7,158 nucleotides of DNA, from assembly GCA_030629485.1 (NCBI GenBank), contig DAOVOW010000095.1, positions 1 through 7,158 of the forward strand. Direction: 5' to 3'. This stretch comes from a bacterium (GTDB lineage: Bacteria; Zixibacteria; MSB-5A5; GN15; FEB-12). The translations under genes were made by a program, and so were the position numbers. The number at the start of each line of letters is the position of its first letter. The first letter of the stretch is position 1. Shown one piece after another: positions 1 through 4,420 of the stretch. The notes under the pieces were generated by a model. It did not search any database and was not told the origin of the DNA. It saw nothing but the letters and a program-made list of their open reading frames with translations.

Positions 1-82
1 CCTCAGGCACTTGAAGCGACAGGTGATCCACGGCGACGGTATCACCGAAACTCTTACAGATGTTGTCCAGCGTCAGCAGCAT
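1..82 (-). CDS. ABC transporter ATP-binding protein, N-terminal fragment
   Basis: Only the first 27 codons are in the window; the gene continues beyond base 1. The visible peptide begins MLLTLDNICKSFGDTVAVD and goes on to HLSLQVPE, the standard opening of an ABC ATPase (a strand, then K-S-F/Y-G, then a second strand before the Walker A loop). Walker A itself lies outside the window, so nucleotide binding is inferred from family resemblance. The ATG at 82 is the first good start. An in-frame GTG at 115 is possible, and neither has a convincing Shine-Dalgarno sequence. The gene lies 67 bp downstream of the DUF72 gene on the same strand. It points away from the sugar permeases at the other end of the window, so there is no positional reason to pair it with them. 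Transport direction and substrate cannot be told from this fragment. Confidence 0.8.
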   Translation of the reverse strand, partial: MLLTLDNICKSFGDTVAVDHLSLQVPE

Positions 83-123
83 TATGGCTGGTGATGATAC
101 AGTCCCGGGCGACACGAATCAAG

Positions 124-149
124 AAAAAACCACACAGCGTGCGCGCTGC
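124..149 (-). terminator. Weak intrinsic terminator candidate after the DUF72 gene
   Basis: Read on the minus strand just past the TAG stop of the DUF72 gene, CAGCG pairs with CGCTG across a 4-nt CGCA loop, with one further G-T pair. This is followed after GTGG by six T residues and then CTT. The stem is short and the 4-nt gap before the T run is not ideal, so termination may be partial. If it works, the ABC ATPase downstream would need its own promoter. Confidence 0.35.
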
Positions 150-950
150 CTATTGAAACATGCCCGCAAAGTCGGTGGCGTTACCGGCGGCCTGACCCTG
201 ATGGCAGTTATTGAAGAACGTATAAACGCGGTCGACCTTTTTCTTGGCGATCAGCTTCTCGATCTTTGCTTTCCACTCGCGAAGCTCGTCCTCAGAGTAC
301 TTGTAGTCATATCTCAGAGCGCCACCGTTCCACCATTGCTCGGCGTTGCGACCGTGCAGACGAATATAGGCTGTGTTGGTGGTAGCAAACAGGTCCGGTT
401 TCAGCAGTCCCGACAGCGACGGTTCATCAACGCAGACATACCCGATTCCCTCAGCGCGCAAACGTTCATACATGGTGCGATTGACCCACGATGCATGTCG
501 AAACTCGACAAACAAGTTGTGATCGCGCAGCGCCTCTCGGCATAATGACAGATAGTCCAATCCGTCGGCGCTGAACTTGAATGAATATGGAAACTGGGCC
601 AGTAAACCGGCCAGCTTGTTCGACTCCGCCATCGGCTTGAGAGCTTCGAGATAATTCGCCAGATCGGTCTCAAGCTCAGTGCGGCGATGGGTGAACGACT
701 GCGGAACCTTAACCATGAAATCAAAACCGTCAGGAGCCTTCCTGGCGATGTTAGCCATGACGGCCGGATGGGGGATGCGGTAATAGGTCGAGTTGATCTC
801 GACCGTGCGGAAGAATTTCACATAATGATCCAGCATCTTTCCCTTGGCGGTTTCCTCCGGATAGAACGGACCGCGCCAATCGTCGAAACTGTAACCTGAC
901 GTGCCGATTCGGATATCAGCCGACCCGGTGTTGTGCAATATATCGTTCAT
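150..950 (-). CDS. DUF72 (YecE-like) family protein
   Basis: This is a complete 266-residue protein of the DUF72 family, cytosolic proteins with a TIM-barrel-like fold and no firmly established biochemical role. Family landmarks in order are: the opening strand IRIGTSGYSFDDW (13-25), VEINSTYYRIP (50-60), FMVKVPQSFTH (78-88), LLAQFPYSF (116-124), FVEFRH (147-152), VCVDEP (162-167), YIRLHGRN (195-202), the tyrosine-rich YDYKYSEDEL (214-223), and the closing FFNNCHQGQAAGNA (245-258). The length is normal and no landmark is missing. The ATG at 950 is the first in-frame start before the conserved N-terminal strand; the nearby GTGAAAC is only a weak ribosome site. A weak promoter may lie at 999-1004 (TTAACA on the minus strand) and 975-980 (TAAACA). 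The start codon lies inside a 55-bp sequence repeated about 300 bp upstream. Confidence 0.93.
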   Translation of the reverse strand: MNDILHNTGSADIRIGTSGYSFDDWRGPFYPEETAKGKMLDHYVKFFRTVEINSTYYRIPHPAVMANIARKAPDGFDFMVKVPQSFTHRRTELETDLANYLEALKPMAESNKLAGLLAQFPYSFKFSADGLDYLSLCREALRDHNLFVEFRHASWVNRTMYERLRAEGIGYVCVDEPSLSGLLKPDLFATTNTAYIRLHGRNAEQWWNGGALRYDYKYSEDELREWKAKIEKLIAKKKVDRVYTFFNNCHQGQAAGNATDFAGMFQ

Positions 951-989
951 GTTTGTTTCACGATGTGTGCACAGTGTTTACCCTGTATG
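935..989. repeat. 55-bp direct repeat, copy 1 (covers the DUF72 start codon)
   Basis: This stretch matches 1238-1292 in direct orientation at 50 of 55 positions, without gaps by eye. The first 16 bases are inside the DUF72 coding region (codons 1-5 and part of 6) and the remainder is its upstream region. Similarity stops abruptly on both sides. Together with copy 2 it brackets 248 bp of hairpin-rich sequence. Confidence 0.8.
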
Positions 990-1043
990 CTTGTAGGCTG
1001 TTAAAAAAGAGCTTCATCATATCTGGAACCTACCAAATTTGTC

Positions 1044-1063
1044 ATGCCCGCGAAGGCGGGCAT
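1044..1063. repeat. Short intergenic palindrome of the ATGCCCGC-GAAG-GCGGGCAT type
   Basis: ATGCCCGC and GCGGGCAT form a perfect 8-bp stem with a GAAG loop, followed by CCAGTGG. This is the core of a widespread class of bacterial intergenic repeats, usually present in many genomic copies. A degenerate relative lies at 1114-1128 (TTCC, 7-nt loop, GGAA). Its role here is unknown; such elements can affect transcript ends or stability. Confidence 0.7.
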
Positions 1064-1154
1064 CCAGTGGCAAGCCACTTTTTCGCGCTACGCGCGTCAT
1101 TTCACCACTGTTATTCCTGCGAAAGGAACCTTCCGAGAACCCATGATGTTGTGC

Positions 1155-1229
1155 GCGGCAGACCTCCCGGTCTGCCCGTTTGAAGAAGGTATCCAAGGTA
1201 ATCAAGGGGCAGACGAGGACGTCTGCCGC
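1155..1229. repeat. Nested inverted-repeat element (two hairpins that can also pair with each other)
   Basis: There are two perfect 8-bp hairpins. GGCAGACC-TCCC-GGTCTGCC lies at 1157-1176 and GGCAGACG-AGGA-CGTCTGCC at 1208-1227. The left and right halves are also inverted copies of each other: GCGGCAGAC at 1155-1163 pairs with GTCTGCCGC at 1221-1229, and GTCTGCCC at 1170-1177 pairs with GGGCAGAC at 1207-1214. The element can therefore fold as two short hairpins or as one long interrupted stem around a ~29-nt centre. There is no T run after either hairpin, so a simple terminator is unlikely. It may be a small non-autonomous repeat (REP/MITE-like). Confidence 0.75.
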
Positions 1230-1237
1230 CCACAGCA

Positions 1238-1292
1238 GCAATGTATCGTTCATGTTTGTTTCACGACGTGTGTACCGTGTGTACCCTGTATG
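1238..1292. repeat. 55-bp direct repeat, copy 2
   Basis: This is the second copy of the sequence at 935-989 (50 of 55 positions identical). On the minus strand it preserves an ATG at 1253 and the codons M-N-D, but the frame then runs into the hairpin element and does not resemble DUF72. Within this copy GTGTGTACC occurs twice in perfect tandem (1268-1276 and 1277-1285); the corresponding stretch of copy 1 has diverged. Confidence 0.8.
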
Positions 1293-1307
1293 TTACGGGT
1301 TCGATGA

Positions 1308-1436
1308 TTATCCACCTGTTTTCTTTCCGATCTGCTGGAACCGGACGTATCCGCATTTGGCACAGACCCACTTGCGTTGCTTATGAAATGATCGTTTGAG
1401 TTCTTTCATCGTGGATTTGCATCGAGGGCATTTCAT
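1308..1436 (-). CDS. Small zinc-ribbon protein, 42 aa
   Basis: A short gene encoding 42 residues that begins MKCPRCKSTMKELKRSF. Cysteines 3, 6, 25 and 28 form CPRC and CAKC knuckles spaced CxxC-x18-CxxC, the pattern of a structural zinc ribbon. The stretch between them is basic (K11, K14, R15, K19, R21, K22), and the protein ends IGKKTGG. It could bind nucleic acid or a protein partner; nothing points to a specific role. The ATG at 1436 is the only usable start, because an in-frame stop lies 9 bp upstream. A GTGAG lies about 8 nt before the ATG and an AGG is almost adjacent to it, so the ribosome site is modest. It starts 16 bp after the stop of the preceding membrane protein and is probably the last gene of that operon. 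Confidence 0.7.
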   Translation of the reverse strand: MKCPRCKSTMKELKRSFHKQRKWVCAKCGYVRFQQIGKKTGG

Positions 1437-1452
1437 ACCTGACGCTCACATC

Positions 1453-2067
1453 TCATCCGGTAAGTTGAAAGAAATCGGTAAGAAGGAATTCCATGCGTCC
1501 GATGAAGGTCGACATGCGCGACATCACCATATAGCCGAACGTGGTGCCGAAGAAAATCATCAGGAACCAGGTACCAATCCTGGCCGCGATGCCAAAAGCT
1601 CCTTTGTGCTCGCGGCTGAAGTAGAAATAGCACAGTGTGGTCAGTACTCCAAGCAGGACCACAAGCGCCGATAGATCCGGCCAGCCGGACTCTGTCACCA
1701 GCGGCATCACTGTGGCCGTCATCTGCTTGAGTGTCCTTTGCTCCAGCATCACCGGGATGGCTATGCCCGCTCCGGAGCCGATCATCACACCGATGGGAAA
1801 ACGAGACAGGAACAATGTCCGTTTATGGAAGCGGCCGAACATCATCAATCCGAACAGCAACGGCACTATCAACCAGACTCGACCGTCAGTCAACAAGGGG
1901 GTGAACAACAGACTCATCAGAGTCGACGACCAGGTTATGACGAGGACATAGCCGATGGAGACGCCGATCAGCAATGACTCGGCCATTTTGTAGATCGGAT
2001 TATCGCGGTAAAGGAATGTCAATATGGCCAGGGTGAGAAGGCCTGCGACCGCGGTACCGATGTCCAT
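1453..2067 (-). CDS. Conserved-hypothetical polytopic membrane protein (204 aa)
   Basis: The 204-residue protein is strongly hydrophobic, with about six membrane segments by eye: 3-20, 30-50, 63-79, 91-108, 131-150 and 160-180. The loop around residues 79-83 (RFHKR) is basic and so probably cytoplasmic. The C-terminal stretch GYMVMSRMSTFIGRMEFLL ends in an amphipathic segment that looks conserved, as does IGVSIGYV near 34-41. I do not recognise a named domain. No transporter, enzyme or ATP-binding motif is visible. The ATG at 2067 overlaps the upstream TGA by one base (TGATG). GGAGG lies 8 nt before it, so both translational coupling and a good ribosome site support this start. It is most likely a membrane subunit of the complex encoded by this operon. 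Confidence 0.85.
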   Translation of the reverse strand: MDIGTAVAGLLTLAILTFLYRDNPIYKMAESLLIGVSIGYVLVITWSSTLMSLLFTPLLTDGRVWLIVPLLFGLMMFGRFHKRTLFLSRFPIGVMIGSGAGIAIPVMLEQRTLKQMTATVMPLVTESGWPDLSALVVLLGVLTTLCYFYFSREHKGAFGIAARIGTWFLMIFFGTTFGYMVMSRMSTFIGRMEFLLTDFFQLTG

Positions 2068-2867
2068 CAGTTCGCCCTCCGTCGCTTCAGGAAATACGAT
2101 ACGTTTCCAAGAATCACGAGCAGGATGACATACAGGTGGGCAGACGTCTGGGCCAACATGCCACGCGCTCCCCCGCCAATTCGGTCGATGAGAGTTTCGT
2201 ACTCCGCCGCGCCGCGAAGCCCGCTGACCATTGCTTGCATTTGTCCGGATGCGAGGTACGGATCATAGGTCGTAACCATAGCCGCTGTCACGCCGGCCAG
2301 CACTTTCAGTTTGTAGCGGCCACCGTATTCCATCCAGTGGGTCGTGAAGGAACCATCGGCAATCGAGAGGACTCCTGCGACGTCGCTATAGTTGCCAAGT
2401 GGGCGCATGAGAGCCAAACTGTCATACGGTCGACCCAGGTAGTCTTCCGGAAAGGTCGCCTTGATTGATTCTCCCATCGATAGGATGGCCGCGATGTACT
2501 GTGGTCTGAAGCCGAGAAAGACATAGTCGGTTCCATACTCGGCATCAAACTCCTCGGCTGTTTCGCACATTAGCCGGTATCCAATGGCCGTTCCTTCGGC
2601 CATCAGAGCCAACCCCACCAGGCGCAGCTTGTGTTCGAAACCGTGGCGCAGCAACGCCCGCGCGATCGGCTGGATTTCGGGCAAGGAGGAAGCCTCATGG
2701 TCGAAGGAAACGAGCAGGACCGAACCATCCGGCAATTTCTCAATGAGATCATACATTCGCTGAGTGTCCGGCGAGACCGGCAAATCGAGCTTTATCCCCG
2801 AAACCAGCGTGACGCCGATCAGCAAAAAGAGACCCGCGAAGATCCAGTGGCGGGTTTCGAGACGCAT
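2067..2867 (-). CDS. Membrane-anchored protein with periplasmic domain (266 aa), unknown function
   Basis: The layout is an N-terminal TM segment (9-26), a soluble domain of about 215 residues (27-241), and a C-terminal TM segment (243-260) ending in KRRRAN. Positive charges at both ends place both termini in the cytoplasm and the domain in the periplasm. Notable stretches are LLVSFDHEASSLPEIQPIAR (51-70), DYVFLGFRPQYIAAI (114-128), LAGVTAAMVTTYDPYL (190-205) and MVSGLRGAAEYE (213-224). They read like a conserved alpha/beta domain. I have a memory of similar hypothetical proteins in other phyla but no domain name. The ATG at 2867 overlaps the upstream TGA by one base; a GTG immediately before it (2870) is an alternative start, and GGAGG lies 9 nt from the ATG and 6 nt from the GTG. 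A periplasmic sensing or ligand-binding role is inference. Confidence 0.85.
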   Translation of the reverse strand: MRLETRHWIFAGLFLLIGVTLVSGIKLDLPVSPDTQRMYDLIEKLPDGSVLLVSFDHEASSLPEIQPIARALLRHGFEHKLRLVGLALMAEGTAIGYRLMCETAEEFDAEYGTDYVFLGFRPQYIAAILSMGESIKATFPEDYLGRPYDSLALMRPLGNYSDVAGVLSIADGSFTTHWMEYGGRYKLKVLAGVTAAMVTTYDPYLASGQMQAMVSGLRGAAEYETLIDRIGGGARGMLAQTSAHLYVILLVILGNVSYFLKRRRAN

Positions 2868-3487
2868 CACTTCCCACCTCCCAGCCAGGTTCGTTCGATT
2901 CCCAGAATTACTCGCAACGACGTTGTCAACGAGCCGAGGCCGATACCGATAAGAATCGCGCGGCGTGCCGCCATCGAGGGATTATTGCGAATCCACTCGG
3001 CCACTCCCGGCAGCCAGTCGGAGAGCGGTCCTGTTGCGAAGCTGCGGCTGACCAGAATGATCAACGCTGCCGAAAGCAGGATAGCCGCCGGGACGGAGCG
3101 CGCACGAAAGCCGCGATACGACGCTGAGGCAACAAAGAAAGCCAGCAGTGCAAAAACGGTCGACTGCATCGGCACCTGAACGTTTTCGAAAACCCACAGA
3201 AAGGGCGTGCCGGTCTTGATGCCCCAGATCATGGCCAGCACGGGCATGATCACGAAGCCGGCCAGCGACAACAAACGAAAGGGTCTATCCTGTCCCTTGC
3301 GGACTTGCTGAAAATTGTTGTTTAGAAAACCGACGACTCCAACTATCAGCGCAAATGCGAATATGATCTGCCAGTAATCGGCGATGGTCTGATTGACGCT
3401 GCGAGCCAGCGGGTGGGCCGAGAAGTACTGAGCGAACATCACCAGCCCGAAGGCAAAACATATCACGACAGCGATCTTGCGATCCAT
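2867..3487 (-). CDS. Conserved-hypothetical polytopic membrane protein (206 aa)
   Basis: About six membrane segments are predicted by eye: 5-22, 39-56, 71-89, 107-125, 131-147 and 176-194. A basic loop at 61-71 (VRKGQDRPFR) is probably cytoplasmic. The C-terminus GIGLGSLTTSLRVILGIERT is glycine-rich and looks like the most conserved part. No known motif was recognised. I chose the ATG at 3487, which overlaps the upstream TGA by one base exactly as at the next two junctions and has GGTGGA 7 nt upstream. An in-frame ATG at 3502 would add five residues and overlap the upstream gene by 16 bp, without a ribosome site. It is likely a membrane subunit partnering the proteins on either side of it. 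Confidence 0.85.
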   Translation of the reverse strand: MDRKIAVVICFAFGLVMFAQYFSAHPLARSVNQTIADYWQIIFAFALIVGVVGFLNNNFQQVRKGQDRPFRLLSLAGFVIMPVLAMIWGIKTGTPFLWVFENVQVPMQSTVFALLAFFVASASYRGFRARSVPAAILLSAALIILVSRSFATGPLSDWLPGVAEWIRNNPSMAARRAILIGIGLGSLTTSLRVILGIERTWLGGGK

Positions 3488-4311
3488 CAGAAAGTCCACC
3501 ATCCATCTGTTGAGCCGTTGGTCATGAAAGTGACCGTGGACCAGACCGTGGCCACCATGAGGATGAGCATTATGACAACTTTCAGTATATCCTGCGCCCT
3601 CACCGAGGCCAGAATCGACCGGTCGCCGGACAAGTAGCCGGAGGCGGCAAACAGTTCTTCACCGATCAAAGTGTAATCACACGCAACGATGAAGAACGAC
3701 AATTGTATGGTGGAGTCGGTGCCCGCTATCTGGATGGCCCCAATACTATTGCCCGTCTCAGCCAGGATCAATGACTCAGCCTCAAAAGTACCCAGCAGGA
3801 AAATGGATGCAGGTTTCAGTCGGCTGATCATACCGTCGACACCGGCGGCGTAGGCGAATTGCGATGAGGATACGTATGAGATATCCTCCTGCCGGAACCG
3901 GTCGGGGTACCCGGCGCGGATGTACGCTTCCTTCACTACTTCCTGAGCTACGGTCATTATCACGGGATCGTGGGTAGGAAAGACGAGGCGGCAGTCATAC
4001 CGGGCCGTCTTTTCGGCAACATGCGCCAGCATGTTCAGGGATGCAATTGTCGTTGGTCGTTGGATGTCTCCCCCCCACCCCGGTGTGTACAGAAGCGGCC
4101 GCGCCATCTCTGTCGCTCGTCCTATAGCCTCCTCCACTGCTTTGAGCGCGGGGATCTCGCGAACTTTGAACTTCTCACGGCTGGAACGGTGGTAGGTGGT
4201 ATAGAGGACAATGGCGATAGCTATAACCGCTACGATGAGAGTCGGCAGCCGCTCGACATCGAACCAACCAGGATCGTTTGCGACAGTCGCTATGATGTAA
4301 CAGAAATGCAC
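3487..4311 (-). CDS. DUF6754-like membrane-anchored protein (274 aa)
   Basis: The first gene of the minus-strand operon. A TM segment (22-39) is followed by a basic stretch (YHRSSREKFK) and a cytoplasmic alpha/beta domain (about 50-235), then a second TM segment (242-262) and a short tail. The phrases AVEEAIGRATEMARP (58-72), FLLGTFEAESLILAETGNS (171-189), GAIQIAGT (191-198) and CDYTLIGEELFAASGYL (211-227) match my memory of the DUF6754 family, whose function is unknown; that match needs checking. No Walker A or other nucleotide-binding motif is visible. The start is a GTG at 4311. The open frame continues to 4605, but that extension runs antisense into the binding-protein gene and does not look like protein. 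GGCAGG lies 11 nt before the GTG, a weak site. A run of seven G residues (4070-4076 on the plus strand) lies within the coding sequence. Confidence 0.75.
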   Translation of the reverse strand: MHFCYIIATVANDPGWFDVERLPTLIVAVIAIAIVLYTTYHRSSREKFKVREIPALKAVEEAIGRATEMARPLLYTPGWGGDIQRPTTIASLNMLAHVAEKTARYDCRLVFPTHDPVIMTVAQEVVKEAYIRAGYPDRFRQEDISYVSSSQFAYAAGVDGMISRLKPASIFLLGTFEAESLILAETGNSIGAIQIAGTDSTIQLSFFIVACDYTLIGEELFAASGYLSGDRSILASVRAQDILKVVIMLILMVATVWSTVTFMTNGSTDGWWTF

Positions 4312-4338
4312 GTTGACAAGTACCTGCCGGCGGTATGT

Positions 4339-4365
4339 CCGGTCAACAACTTTTTCGTTGACCGG
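4339..4365. promoter_or_regulatory. Perfect 9-bp inverted repeat in the divergent control region (operator candidate)
   Basis: CCGGTCAAC (4339-4347) and GTTGACCGG (4357-4365) are perfect inverted copies separated by 9 nt (AACTTTTTC). Each arm contains TTGACC on one strand. The right arm supplies the -35 hexamer of the plus-strand promoter, and the left arm could do the same for the minus strand. This position, between two divergent operons and on top of a promoter, fits a dimeric regulator site. A hairpin in a minus-strand leader transcript is the alternative. No regulator gene is visible in the window. Confidence 0.55.
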
Positions 4366-4386
4366 GCGACACCGGACGCCTATCCT
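4358..4386 (+). promoter_or_regulatory. Sigma70-type promoter for the sugar ABC operon
   Basis: TTGACC (4358-4363) and TATCCT (4381-4386) resemble the -35 and -10 consensus hexamers (five and four matches of six respectively), with the ideal 17-nt spacing. Transcription would begin near 4393, about 28 nt before the ATG of the binding-protein gene. The -35 lies inside the right arm of the inverted repeat, so a protein bound there should block or modulate this promoter. Confidence 0.6.
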
Positions 4387-4420
4387 TGGCTCAGATGACA
4401 CTGTTTGAATGAGAGGAAAT

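Larger units (their letters stand above)
951..1307. other. Non-coding repeat-rich block between DUF72 gene and zinc-ribbon gene
   Basis: No credible gene is visible across these 357 bases. Open frames here translate to peptides such as MPAKAGIQ and CHAREGGHPV, well-known artefacts of intergenic palindromes. The block contains most of direct-repeat copy 1, a T-rich spacer, a perfect ATGCCCGC hairpin (1044-1063), an AGTGG/CCACT hairpin (1066-1079), a CGCGC/GCGCG hairpin (1084-1096), a degenerate TTCC/GGAA hairpin (1114-1128), a nested inverted-repeat element (1155-1229) and direct-repeat copy 2. It separates two genes on the same strand, so it must hold the 3' end of the five-gene operon transcript and probably the DUF72 promoter. 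Confidence 0.75.

Noticed and set aside
60..545. 161-residue plus-strand frame
   Set aside because: It lies antisense to the DUF72 and ABC ATPase genes, both of which have clear family signatures; this frame has none.
1208..1227. Hairpin as the terminator of the five-gene operon
   Set aside because: The stem is strong, but it is about 80 nt past the last stop codon and is followed on the minus strand by CCTTGATT, not a T run.
1155..1229. CRISPR-like repeat pair
   Set aside because: There are only two units, they are inverted relative to each other, and no third repeat, regular spacer or cas gene is present.
1017..1253. Minus-strand frame beginning MNDTLLLW, a possible truncated DUF72 duplicate
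   Set aside because: Only the M-N-D codons come from the duplicated 55 bp. The rest translates the hairpin elements, giving palindrome-derived peptides with no DUF72 landmarks.
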